DNA from: Pseudomonadota bacterium
GTDB taxonomy: Bacteria > Pseudomonadota > Alphaproteobacteria > Rhizobiales > Pleomorphomonadaceae
Direction of reading: 5' to 3'
DNA length: 64,000 nucleotides
Assembly: GCA_018262505.1 (NCBI GenBank)
Contig: JAGSYV010000008.1
Coordinates: 1-64,000 of the forward strand
In this document: piece after piece, positions 56,295 to 64,000 of the stretch
Numbering within the stretch: position 1 is the first letter of the stretch
How the letters are laid out: every line of letters starts with the position of its first letter
Notes under the pieces: generated by a model
Databases searched by the model: none
What the model saw: the letters and a program-made list of their open reading frames with translations, nothing else
Told to the model about the DNA's origin: nothing
Program-made: the position numbers and the translations under genes

Positions 56295-57194
56295 GTGACC
56301 CATCAGACCACGCCGGGCACGCTCGCTCCCGCCGGAACGGTCGACCACCGACCGCGGCGCAGCGGCCTTATAAGGATCCTGCGGCGCCTTGCCCGTCATC
56401 GCTCGGGCCGGATCGGCGGCGCGGCGGTGCTTGTCATCATCCTGATGGCGGCCTTCGGCTCACTGCTCGTGCCCTACGCCCCCCTGAAAATCGATATGGC
56501 GCACCGCCTGCTGCCGCCCGGCGCCAGCCACTGGTTCGGGACCGACGAACTCGGCCGCGACCTGTTGAGCCGCGTGATCTTTGGCGCCCGCTACCTGCTG
56601 CTGGTTGGTGTCTATTCCACAGCCATCGCCTTTGGCGGCGGCGTGTTGCTCGGCCTGCTGGCCGTCGCCGGCGGCGGCTGGACCGACATGCTGGTGATGC
56701 GTCTCGTCGATATTATGCTGGCCTTTCCCTATGTCCTGCTGCTGCTGGCCATCATCGCCGCGCTAGGGCCGAGCCTGACCACGGCAATGGTTGCCGTGGG
56801 CATCGCCGGTATCCCCGGCTACGCGCGCTTGGTCCGAGGCGAAGCTCTGTCGGTGCGCGAGCGCGAATATGTTGACGCCATGCGAGTGCTTGGCGCTGGC
56901 ACACTGCGCATTACGCTCGGCACGATCCTGCCGTCGATCCTGCCGGCGCTGGTCATCTACACCAGCTACGTCATGCCGCTCGCCGTGCTATCGGCCTCGG
57001 CGCTCAGCTTCCTTGGCCTTGGTGCCCAGCCTCCGCTGCCCGAATGGGGGGCGATGCTGGTGTCCTCCCGCTCCTTCCTGGCCACGGCATGGTGGGTGGT
57101 GGCAGCGCCAGGCATGGCAATCTTCCTGTCCATCCTCGGCCTCAACCTGTTCGGCAACGCATTGCGCGACGTCCTGGACCCCAAGCACTCATGA
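56295..57194 (+). CDS. Peptide ABC transporter permease, DppC type
   Basis: Inner-membrane permease of 299 residues. A GTG start at 56295, five bases after the DppB stop, was chosen because upstream in-frame codons overlap the DppB gene and do not match the family. It shows the DppC signature HWFGTDELGRDLLSRVIFGAR cut as TDELGRDLLSR, and the EAA loop YVDAMRVLGAGTLRITLGTI. The C-terminus GLNLFGNALRDVLDPK is typical. Confidence 0.94.
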   Translation: MTHQTTPGTLAPAGTVDHRPRRSGLIRILRRLARHRSGRIGGAAVLVIILMAAFGSLLVPYAPLKIDMAHRLLPPGASHWFGTDELGRDLLSRVIFGARYLLLVGVYSTAIAFGGGVLLGLLAVAGGGWTDMLVMRLVDIMLAFPYVLLLLAIIAALGPSLTTAMVAVGIAGIPGYARLVRGEALSVREREYVDAMRVLGAGTLRITLGTILPSILPALVIYTSYVMPLAVLSASALSFLGLGAQPPLPEWGAMLVSSRSFLATAWWVVAAPGMAIFLSILGLNLFGNALRDVLDPKHS

Positions 57195-58264
57195 CCGCCC
57201 TATCCTCCCCCATGCACTCCTCCGCCTCTCCGGCAGCGCCGATCGCCCCGGTCATTGAGGTGCGCGGACTGCGTACCCACTTTACCGGCGAAACCGGCAT
57301 CATTCGCGCGGTGGACGGCGTTGACCTTCATGTTCGCGCCGGCGAGTGCCTCGGCCTTGTCGGGGAATCGGGCTGCGGCAAGACCATCACCGCGTTGTCG
57401 CTGGTTCGCCTTGTCTCGCCACCCGGCCGGATTGCCGCCGGCGAAATCCTCTATGACGGACGCGATCTCGTCAAAGCCAGCGAAGCTGACCTGTTGGCTT
57501 TGCGTGGCGACCGCATTTCCATGATATTCCAGCAGCCGAAGGCCAGCCTCAACCCGGTCATCCAGATCGGCTGGCAGGTGGCCGAACTGTTTTGTCACCA
57601 TCGTGGCATGGCGCGTCGCGCGGCCTGGCTCGAGGCGGTTGAGCTGCTTAAGGCCGTAGGCCTGCCGGCGGCCGAGCGCAAAGCGCTGGCCTATCCTCAT
57701 GAATTGTCCGGCGGGCAGGCTCAACGCGTGATGATCGCCATGGCGCTGGCACTCAAGCCGCGCCTGCTGATCGCCGATGAGCCGACAACTGCCCTCGACG
57801 TCACAGTGCAAGCGCAGATCCTGCATTTGCTGCGCGGACTATGCCGCGACTTCGGCACCGCGCTGATCCTCGTCACCCATGACCTCGGCGTGGTGGCCGA
57901 GACTGCCGACCGCGTAGCGGTGATGTATGCGGGCCAGATCGTCGAGACCGCCGACGTCGTTCCGCTGTTCGCTCAGCCTGCCCATCCCTATACGCGAGGC
58001 TTACTGCACTCCATGCCGGTGCAGGGCCGCCGCCGCGACCGCCTCGATGCCATTCCCGGCTCGGTGCCGCCACCGGGGCTCACCATGGCCGGTTGCCGCT
58101 TCGCACCGCGCTGTTCGTTCGCCTTCGAGCGCTGCCATGCCGAACCGCCACCTCTCGTCGGCCTTCCGGACGGTCGGCAGGCTCGCTGCTGGCTTGCCAT
58201 CCCCGAGCCCACTCGGTCGCGGTCCCATTCGGACGATGTGGCTCGCCCGGGCCAGCCCGATTGA
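57191..58264 (+). CDS. Peptide ABC transporter ATP-binding protein, DppD type
   Basis: ATPase of 357 residues. P-loop [18 protein letters not shown]-loop [12 protein letters not shown], signature [19 protein letters not shown], Walker [13 protein letters not shown] and H-loop VTHDLG are intact. The C-terminal oligopeptide/dipeptide extension holds the Cys-rich [14 protein letters not shown] that often binds an iron-sulfur cluster in this family. The ATG overlaps the DppC stop by four bases. Confidence 0.95.
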   Translation: MTALSSPMHSSASPAAPIAPVIEVRGLRTHFTGETGIIRAVDGVDLHVRAGECLGLVGESGCGKTITALSLVRLVSPPGRIAAGEILYDGRDLVKASEADLLALRGDRISMIFQQPKASLNPVIQIGWQVAELFCHHRGMARRAAWLEAVELLKAVGLPAAERKALAYPHELSGGQAQRVMIAMALALKPRLLIADEPTTALDVTVQAQILHLLRGLCRDFGTALILVTHDLGVVAETADRVAVMYAGQIVETADVVPLFAQPAHPYTRGLLHSMPVQGRRRDRLDAIPGSVPPPGLTMAGCRFAPRCSFAFERCHAEPPPLVGLPDGRQARCWLAIPEPTRSRSHSDDVARPGQPD

Positions 58265-58341
58265 GCCGCGACACAAGCCTGGAAATCTAGCGTGCTTGAT
58301 CACTCCCTGGATAAATCCGCACTGAGCCGAGGAGCGAGACC

Positions 58342-59349
58342 ATGACCAAGGCAACGTCCGGCAAGACGCACCGCGCCGATGAACTCGTCACGGTGTCCGG
58401 CGTCAGCGCCCATTTTGCCGTGCGATCCGGCCTGCTGCGCCGCCGCACCGGCACCGTCAAGGCGGTGGACGGTGTCGACCTGGTCATCCGGCGCGGCGAG
58501 ACACTTGGCCTCGTCGGGGAATCGGGATGCGGCAAGACGACGCTTGCCCGCACCATCCTTGGCCTCCGACCGGCCGATGAGGGCGAGGTGGTCTTCGACG
58601 GGCATGTGATCTCACAGTTGCCGCCGCGCGATCTGAAGCCCCTGCGCCGTCACATGCAACTGATCTTCCAGGATCCCTACGCCTCACTCGATCCCCATGC
58701 GACCATTGGACGGTCGATCCGCGCCGGCCTGGACATTCACGGCATCGGCAGGGCAGCCGAACGTAGCGCCATTGTCGCCGACATGATGAACCGCGTTGGC
58801 CTCGATCCGGCGCTGGCCGATCGCTTTCCGCACGAGTTTTCCGGTGGTCAGCGTCAGCGCGTCGGCATCGCCCGTGCTCTGGTGCTCAATCCACAGCTGG
58901 TGGTCTGCGACGAACCCGTCTCAGCGCTCGACGTGTCGATCCAGTCGCAGATCCTCAATCTCATCAAGGACCTGCAAGCAGACCTGGGCCTGACCTATCT
59001 GTTCGTCTCGCACAATCTTGCGGTTGTGGAGCATGTTGCCGATCGGGTCGCCGTAATGTACCTGGGGCGGATTGTCGAGATCGCAGATCGCGAGGCGTTG
59101 TTTGGAGCGCCACGGCACCCCTATACGCAGGCGCTTCTGGCAGCGGTTCCGCAGCCTGATCCCACACACCGCCGGACCGAAGCGCCGCTGGCAGGTGAAA
59201 CGCCGAGCCCAGACGTCGACTATCAGGGCTGCCGCTTTCGCGGGCGCTGTCCGGTGGCCATAGACCGCTGCCGGACCCAGGAACCGGAGCTTGCCGGACC
59301 TGTGAACGGACACAGGACCGCCTGCTGGCGGGTTGCCGACGGTCTCTGA
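58342..59349 (+). CDS. Peptide ABC transporter ATP-binding protein, DppF type
   Basis: Second ATPase of the importer, 335 residues. P-loop [19 protein letters not shown]-loop LIFQDPYASLDP, signature FSGGQRQRVGIARALVLNP, Walker B VVCDEPVSALD and H-loop VSHNLAVVEH are intact. The C-terminal Cys-rich CRFRGRCPVAIDRC is present. GAGGAG precedes the ATG, 77 bases after the first ATPase stop. Confidence 0.95.
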   Translation: MTKATSGKTHRADELVTVSGVSAHFAVRSGLLRRRTGTVKAVDGVDLVIRRGETLGLVGESGCGKTTLARTILGLRPADEGEVVFDGHVISQLPPRDLKPLRRHMQLIFQDPYASLDPHATIGRSIRAGLDIHGIGRAAERSAIVADMMNRVGLDPALADRFPHEFSGGQRQRVGIARALVLNPQLVVCDEPVSALDVSIQSQILNLIKDLQADLGLTYLFVSHNLAVVEHVADRVAVMYLGRIVEIADREALFGAPRHPYTQALLAAVPQPDPTHRRTEAPLAGETPSPDVDYQGCRFRGRCPVAIDRCRTQEPELAGPVNGHRTACWRVADGL

Positions 59350-59494
59350 GGTCTTGGAGCAGAATACGGTTGGAGCGAAACGAGGATCGACAAGACCAGG
59401 TTTCAAAAGTAAATCGTTGGAACGCCGATTTGAGTCAGTCGTCTCCAACGGCGATCCAACTTTTGGTTGTGCCGCGGACAGGCGCGAAGGGGTG

Positions 59495-60142
59495 ATGATG
59501 GCGGCTGACGGCGAGATCGGGACCGATGCGAACAAGGGCGAAGAGGCTGGCATTCCCGACGTCTACTATCTTGAATCCCTTGAACAGTTGCGAGCGCTCG
59601 CCGAGCCGCTGCGCTATCGCATGAGTGTGCTGCTTGACCGGCCCATGACCTGCGCGGGACTGGCCCGGGAACTCGGCATCGCTCGTCCGAAAGCTCATTA
59701 TCATCTCAAGCTGCTCGAACAGGTAGGGCTAGTGCGCTTCCACTCGGAAGGCATGGCCCATGGCATTGTCGAGAAATTCTATGTGGTGGTCGGCCGGATG
59801 CTGGATTTCAGCCGCCTGCTGCCGACCGGAAATGCACTGCTGCCCGACAACGTGTCACCGGAAACCGTTAGTGCCGTGTCGGATTTTCTGGCCGCAATGC
59901 TCGATGTTTCGCGGCTAAAGACAAAGCAATTGGCGGCCGAAGCCCAGCTTGGACACAGCCATTATTTCGACTTTGAGTCTGAGCTGACGCCCGAGCAGTA
60001 CGATGCCGTCAAAGCCAGGCTAAAAGCCCTCAAAGACGAAATTCTAGCTATGACGCGCCAGAACGACGGGCTGGGCAAATTTCCTCATGCCGATCTGGTC
60101 CCGTTCCACCTCACGAACTATCTGACGCGATTCAGGCGCTAG
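59495..60142 (+). CDS. Winged-helix (ArsR/HTH_20-like) transcriptional regulator
   Basis: Regulator of 215 residues downstream of the peptide importer. The helix-turn-helix is ESLEQLRALAEPLRYRMSVL, then TCAGLARELGIARPKAHYHL and KLLEQVGLVRF, an ArsR-like winged helix. The C-terminal region is helical and may sense a ligand (SELTPEQYDAVKARLKALKD). It probably controls the importer and the divergent hydrolases through the palindrome at 53593-53606. Its TAG stop coincides with the IS630 insertion target TA, yet the stop is preserved. The exact start is uncertain (ATG at 59495 or 59498, GTG at 59492). Confidence 0.85.
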   Translation: MMAADGEIGTDANKGEEAGIPDVYYLESLEQLRALAEPLRYRMSVLLDRPMTCAGLARELGIARPKAHYHLKLLEQVGLVRFHSEGMAHGIVEKFYVVVGRMLDFSRLLPTGNALLPDNVSPETVSAVSDFLAAMLDVSRLKTKQLAAEAQLGHSHYFDFESELTPEQYDAVKARLKALKDEILAMTRQNDGLGKFPHADLVPFHLTNYLTRFRR

Positions 60143-61179
60143 AGCGGTGTGCATTCTGATTGAATCGTAGGGGATTCCAGAGACTGTTGTTTCGTGATTC
60201 ACTTCGGTGGGAGGTGATTTGCGATGCCGAGGTCCTATTCGCTTGATCTTCGCGAGCGCATTGCGCGGTATGTCGACAATGGCGGGTCTCGACATGCGGC
60301 GGCGGCTCATTTCGATGTGTCGGTCTCTTTCGTGGTGAAGCTGATGGCGGCGTTTCGCCAAACCGGTTGCCTCACGGCGAAGCCGGAGGGTGGTTGGCGC
60401 TATTCCAAGCTCGATCCGCACCGGGACTTCCTGATACGCCGGGTGAGCGAGAAGGACGACATCACCATGTCGGAACTGGCGGCCGAACTGGCTGAGCGGG
60501 GCACGATCGTTGATCCGTCCTCGATCTCGCGTTGGCTGATCCGCAACGGCTATCGCTTCAAAAAAAACATTGCTGGCCAGCGAGCAAGACCGGCCGGACG
60601 TGGAGGCCGCACGCCAGACATGGATGGGCCGGCAGCCAAGAATGCAGCTTGAGCCGCATCGGCTCGTCTTCCTTGATGAGACCGGCGCCACGACGAAGAT
60701 GACCCGTCTGCGTGGCCGTTGCCTGAAGGGCCTGCGGCTGCGTTCGAAGGCGCCATTCGGCCACTGGAAGACGCAGACCTTCATCGCCGGTCTCAGATGC
60801 TTCGGGCTGACGGCTCCCTTCGTCATTGATCGGCCAATGAACCGACGCATCTTCGAGGCCTATGTCGAGACCCAGCTCGCCCCGACGCTGTCTGCGGGCG
60901 ACGTTGTTATCCTCGACAATCTGGCGGCCCATAAAAGCCCAAAGGCGGAGGCCGCCATTAAGGCGCGCGGGGCATGGATGCTGTTCCTGCCGCCATACAG
61001 TCCCGATCTCAATCCCATCGAGATGGCCTTCTCCAAGCTCAAGGCTCACCTCAGGGCACGCGCGATCCGGACCTTCGATGGCCTCTGGAAGGCAATCGGC
61101 GACATCTGCGGCCTCTATTCGACAACCGAATGCCGCAACTACTTTAAAGCCGCCGGATACATCTGAATGCACGACGCTC
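60142..61179. mobile_element. IS630-family insertion sequence, 1038 bp, flanked by TA duplications
   Basis: The ends are GAGCGG-TGTGCATTCTGAT on the left and the inverted GAGCGTCGTGCATTCAGAT on the right. TA dinucleotides flank the element at 60140-60141 and 61180-61181, the hallmark of IS630/Tc1-mariner insertion. It carries one transposase in two overlapping frames. The left TA plus the first IS base form the TAG stop of the upstream regulator gene. Confidence 0.92.
60224..61166 (+). CDS. IS630-family transposase, two frames joined by frameshift at an A8 run
   Basis: Frame 1 (60224 on) encodes the N-terminal helix-turn-helix (SLDLRERIARYVDNGGSRHA, SSISRWLIRNGYRFKK). Frame 2 encodes the DDE domain (LVFLDETGATTKMTRLRGR, VVILDNLAAHKSPKAEAAI, PPYSPDLNPIEMAFSKLKAH). 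The switch is at eight consecutive A bases at about 60560; a +1 slip gives RFKK-TLLASEQ, which fits intact relatives. Such A-runs are common programmed frameshift sites in IS630 elements, so the gene is probably functional. Confidence 0.9.
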
Positions 61180-61247
61180 TAGCACTACGGTTGCGCCGGC
61201 TGTCCCAGTTTATGCAACACAGTCGCTCAGGCTGACCGCAGTCGCGA

Positions 61248-61362
61248 TCACCGCAGCGCTCTTGTCGTGACCACGATCTTCCCGCCCGCGGAATTTTCCT
61301 CTAGAGCGCGGTGCGCTTCAACGATCTCATCGAGTTGGTAAACGCGGCCAATGCCGACATGG
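61248..61362 (-). pseudogene. Zinc-type quinone oxidoreductase C-terminal remnant
   Basis: The minus strand reads VGIGRVYQLDEIVEAHRALE then ENSAGGKIVVTTRALR and stop, the C-terminus of NADPH:quinone oxidoreductase / zinc-type alcohol dehydrogenases. The sequence upstream of it (61363-61500) loses similarity, so at least 85 percent of the gene is missing. It lies 69 bases from the IS630 end. No other gene was seen in 61182-61522. Confidence 0.75.
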
Positions 61363-61522
61363 ACCGACCGCATGGGTATTCATATGGGCGCGTGATCAAA
61401 CGTCGCGGTAGCCGGTAGAGAGACGACATCCGCCATAAGGCCGGACACACAAGGAAGGGACCGAGGTTCAAAGACGCGTGCACAGGGCTCCGAGGAATGC
61501 AGACTCACAGCGCGTCGCGGGG

Positions 61523-62578
61523 TCAGGCGAGGCCGTACCAGGTTCCCCGTCCGGCGCCATGTTGCGACAGATGGCCATGTTCCGTCAGCACTCTTATGTG
61601 ATCCTTCACCGTGTTCCTGCTCGCGCCCGTTATCCGTGTTGCTTCCATGACAGTCACCCTCCCTCGCTCCCGCGCAAGCTCAAGAATCGCGATCGAAAGC
61701 TCCGGCAAATCACCGAGAACGATTCGCTCGCGCTCGATCTTGTGTTCAAGCCGCCGTTTCTGAAGCTGAAGACTGCGCAGGAAGAACTCGAGCCAGGGGT
61801 TCCAATCCGGCTGGGCGCTGCGGATGGTACCCTGTGTGCGGCGAAGGGCGAGGTAGTAGCCTTCCTTGTTCTGCTCAATGACGCTTTCCAATGAACTGTA
61901 CGGCACATAGGCATAGCCAGCACGCAGAAGCAGGAGAGTTGTCAAGACCCGGGACAGGCGTCCATTGCCATCCTGAAACGGATGGATCTCAAGAAAGACG
62001 ACGATGAATACGGCGATCATCAACAGCGGATGTAGAGCTTTATCAATCTCGCGGGCATGCACCCAATCAACAAGCTCACTCATCAACCGCGGGGTATCGA
62101 AGGGTGACGCCGCGGCAAATACAATGCCAAGGCTCTGGCCTCTTTCATCGAACGCTTCGACATGGTTGGCCAGCGACTTCCATTCGCCACGATGACGCTC
62201 ATCTTTGGATGAGTGAATCAGAAGGTCGCGATGAAGCTGGCGGATATGGTTCTCTGTCGGCGGGATCACGTCGTAGGCTGAAAATACCGTCTCCATGACT
62301 TCGGCATAGCCAGCGACTTCCTGCTCGTCGCGCGTGACAAAGGAACCGATTTTCAGGTTGGAGAGCAACTTCTCAACGTCACGATCACTCAGCTTCGCCC
62401 CTTCGATGCGAGTTGACGATCCGATACTTTCGATCGTGGCTACACGGCGCAGGCTCGACAACCGGTCGGGCGCGATACGACCAAGCGCTCGCCAAGCACC
62501 CTTGAACTCATCGATCTCCGCTATCAGGGACAGAATGTCCGCCGTGATCCGCACGGTCGATGTGTCAAAGGCCATCAT
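61523..62578 (-). CDS. Fic family protein, class II, with C-terminal winged helix
   Basis: Protein of 351 residues. The catalytic Fic loop HPFQDGNGRLSR (HPFxDGNGRxxR) is perfect, so AMP transfer (AMPylation) is expected. An inhibitory helix with SSTRIEG, matching (S/T)xxxE(G/N), lies N-terminal at about residue 55, which defines class II. An N-terminal DUF4172/Fic_N-like region precedes it, and a C-terminal winged helix (TVMEATRITGASRNTVKDHI) may bind DNA and autoregulate. No antitoxin gene is adjacent, as expected for class II. Direct repeats precede the start. Confidence 0.93.
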   Translation of the reverse strand: MMAFDTSTVRITADILSLIAEIDEFKGAWRALGRIAPDRLSSLRRVATIESIGSSTRIEGAKLSDRDVEKLLSNLKIGSFVTRDEQEVAGYAEVMETVFSAYDVIPPTENHIRQLHRDLLIHSSKDERHRGEWKSLANHVEAFDERGQSLGIVFAAASPFDTPRLMSELVDWVHAREIDKALHPLLMIAVFIVVFLEIHPFQDGNGRLSRVLTTLLLLRAGYAYVPYSSLESVIEQNKEGYYLALRRTQGTIRSAQPDWNPWLEFFLRSLQLQKRRLEHKIERERIVLGDLPELSIAILELARERGRVTVMEATRITGASRNTVKDHIRVLTEHGHLSQHGAGRGTWYGLA

Positions 62579-62585
62579 CCATTAT

Positions 62586-62650
62586 TCCATCCATTTCCAT
62601 CCAAATACCTGTAGCGCCTCCCTCACCCATTTGTCCATCCATTTCCATCC
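62586..62650. repeat. Two 17-bp direct repeats upstream of the Fic gene
   Basis: TCCATCCATTTCCATCC occurs at 62586-62602 and 62634-62650, 48 bases apart. The first is eight bases from the Fic ATG (minus strand). On the coding strand it reads as tandem ATGGA units. They could be binding sites for the Fic protein's own winged helix. Confidence 0.6.
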
Positions 62651-62719
62651 GATAAGGTTCGCTGCCGTCATAGAAGAAGACAGAGAGCGCACAACGGACC
62701 TGAGGAGTCGCAGAAAACG

Positions 62720-62932
62720 TCACGCCGCATACTGCTCTTCCGTCATCTCCCCCTGCAGGCCATGCAGATAGGCAACGGCACTCTGAGCTTGCGCAGCCGC
62801 TGAGAAGATCGCCCGTCGGTCATCGCCGAGCACCTTCAGCCAGGACTGAAGGTAAGCCGCATGATCCGGGCGGGGTTCCAGTTCCGGTACGATGCCGAGA
62901 TCGGCGCAAAGAAAACAGCTTCCAAGCTCGGC
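62720..62932 (-). pseudogene. ArdC-like antirestriction/zincin protein C-terminal fragment
   Basis: About 70 residues match the C-terminal part of ArdC-type plasmid proteins: AELGSCFLCADLGIVPELEP, DHAAYLQSWLKVLGDDRRAI, FSAAAQAQSAVAYLHGLQ. The upstream portion, including the HExxH zinc motif, is missing. ArdC genes are carried by conjugative plasmids and integrative elements, so this fragment marks former mobile DNA. No gene was recognised in 62933-63217. Confidence 0.8.
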
Positions 62933-63217
62933 GATCAGGGGAGCGGCGCACCCGCAGTCGCCCTTGTCGAAAGTGTCGAACCAGGTTGACGGGCCGGACC
63001 GAAGGGGAGGACGGCAAAAGCCGTTGCGCGTACCCCGGCTCCGGCACAACAAGCGCCGGACGGGGCTGCGATGAACCGATCTCAAGACCGTTTTCGGCCG
63101 CGACCAAAGGTCGTGCCGACGCAAAAGAGCCAGAAACGCCGAGCGTTCCGACTCAATGCAGGACGGGAAAGATCGAAGGCGGGGCCTTGACGAGCCCCGC
63201 CCTGGTATCGGGAGCGA

Positions 63218-63460
63218 TCAGCCAAATGCGGCTATCTGAAGTTCGGCCGCCTTGCGGTCCAGCGTCGGCGCGGACGGATCGGCCGGGCGCTCGAAGGGCT
63301 TCCAGCGCTCGCCGACCACTTGCTCGTAGGCGGCAACCGCCCCCTCGGCCGCCATGCGCAGAGCGTGCGCTTGAAGGCCCATGTCGGCGGCGAATTCCCG
63401 CTTGCGTTGCGCCGGTCCGTCGAAGCCGACGGGACCGTCGGCCAGCCCAGAGCGGGAGAG
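63218..63460 (-). pseudogene. Plasmid-type hypothetical protein, C-terminal fragment
   Basis: The minus strand encodes KREFAADMGLQAHALRMAAE then AYEQVVGERWKPFERP and ends at AAFG-stop. The helical, alanine-rich composition resembles uncharacterised proteins encoded near ArdC-type genes on alphaproteobacterial plasmids. No proper start was found; upstream codons run into the adjacent LacI-family gene. It is probably a remnant of the same mobile element as the ArdC fragment. Family memory is weak. Confidence 0.45.
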
Positions 63461-63495
63461 ATCGGAGGCATACCTCACAAAGCCCTGGCGCCGCA

Positions 63496-64000
63496 TCAGC
63501 CGCCGCAAGACCGGCCGATCACCAACCGGCAGGGCAATTCGACAACGCCAGGTGCGATCTCTTCCCCGCGTGTCAGCGCCAGCATCGCCAAACCGGCGCG
63601 GCGCCCGACTTCTTTCAACTCCATGTCAACCGTGGTCAAGGGCGGGCGGGTCTGCCTGGCGATGACCTCCCAATTGTCATAGCCGGCGATGGCGACATCG
63701 CCGGGGACAGACAGTTCCAGATCGCGTAGGGCGTCGATCACGCCGCGTGCAATCTCGTCACTGCCGCAAAATATGGCGTCGGGCCGATCGCCTGCACGCG
63801 AGAAAATCGCCTGCGTCGCCTCGTAGCCCCACTCCTCGGTCCATGCGCCGTAGCGGACCTCGGATGCGTCGCCGCAGATCTGGCGATAGGCAGCGGCCCG
63901 AATGCGTGCCGCCAGATAGTCCATCGGCCCGGTGATATGGACAATCCGCGAGCGGCCCAGGCTTCGAAGGTGCTCGACCGCCAGACGGGCTCCGTGGGCA
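63496..64000 (-). CDS. LacI-family / sugar-binding regulator, C-terminal part (5' end beyond window)
   Basis: About 167 residues of a periplasmic-binding-protein-like effector domain: RSRIVHITGPMDYLAARIRA, DRPDAIFCGSDEIARGVIDA, LELSVPGDVAIAGYDNWEVI and RPPLTTVDMELKEVGRRAGL. These are typical of LacI/GalR regulators; the helix-turn-helix would lie past base 64000. The gene ends RLVIGRSCGG-stop. It belongs to a sugar locus that extends beyond the window. Confidence 0.88.
   Translation of the reverse strand, partial: AHGARLAVEHLRSLGRSRIVHITGPMDYLAARIRAAAYRQICGDASEVRYGAWTEEWGYEATQAIFSRAGDRPDAIFCGSDEIARGVIDALRDLELSVPGDVAIAGYDNWEVIARQTRPPLTTVDMELKEVGRRAGLAMLALTRGEEIAPGVVELPCRLVIGRSCGG

Noticed and set aside
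60224-61166. IS630 transposase as a pseudogene
   Set aside because: The frame change is at an A8 run, a usual programmed frameshift site in this family, and both halves are otherwise intact.

Overview
The window looks like an accessory-rich stretch of an alphaproteobacterial genome, most likely Hyphomicrobiales (Rhizobiales). The basis is high GC, many sugar and peptide ABC importers, LacI/SorC regulators, GAF-type histidine kinases, and IS5, IS3, IS110 and IS630 elements of the kinds usual in that order. The species cannot be named from sequence alone. No rRNA gene, complete tRNA gene or CRISPR array was seen.

Layout. 1-4448 (minus): CUT2-type sugar ABC importer (ATPase cut by the window edge, permease, Tat-type binding protein) led by an SMP-30 lactonase, with a divergent GAF histidine kinase and response regulator (4626-6628). 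6654-21624: a polysaccharide utilisation locus with two heparinase II/III-like lyases, a GH88 unsaturated uronyl hydrolase, a CUT1 importer, YesL, a LacI regulator and an acyltransferase gene split by an IS5 element. Repeated TGGAAA/TTTCCA inverted repeats mark likely LacI operators. The importer ATPase lacks its P-loop. 22270-26700: decayed IS3 element, soluble FtsK-type translocase, glutathione peroxidase fragment. 26717-34862 (minus): a seven-gene operon of two-subunit transketolase, FGGY kinase, CUT2 importer and SDR dehydrogenase, divergent from a SorC-type regulator, a second SDR and a trehalose phosphatase. The shared promoter region carries two near-consensus promoters and two identical 21-bp elements 274 bp apart.

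38503-43422 (minus): HlyD / fused double-ABC-permease / ABC-2 permease exporter. 43700-45751: two IS110 elements head to head, the second truncated and joined to an IS3 OrfB tail. 45787-49820: the most striking locus, an operon of a secreted caspase-family protease, a secreted serpin with an inhibitory-type hinge, and two unknown proteins, which I propose is a protease-inhibitor system. 50892-60142: peptide catabolism, with an M20 hydrolase and a beta-lactamase-fold hydrolase divergent from a five-gene dipeptide importer and a winged-helix regulator. 60142-64000: an IS630 element sitting in the regulator's stop codon, a dehydrogenase remnant, a Fic protein, an ArdC remnant, a plasmid-type fragment and the C-terminal part of a LacI-family protein.

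Working model: most of the window is a set of substrate-inducible import and catabolism modules, each with its own regulator, assembled or rearranged by insertion sequences. The caspase-serpin cassette is different in kind and lies between IS debris and a tRNA-like repeat whose second copy is 29 kb away.
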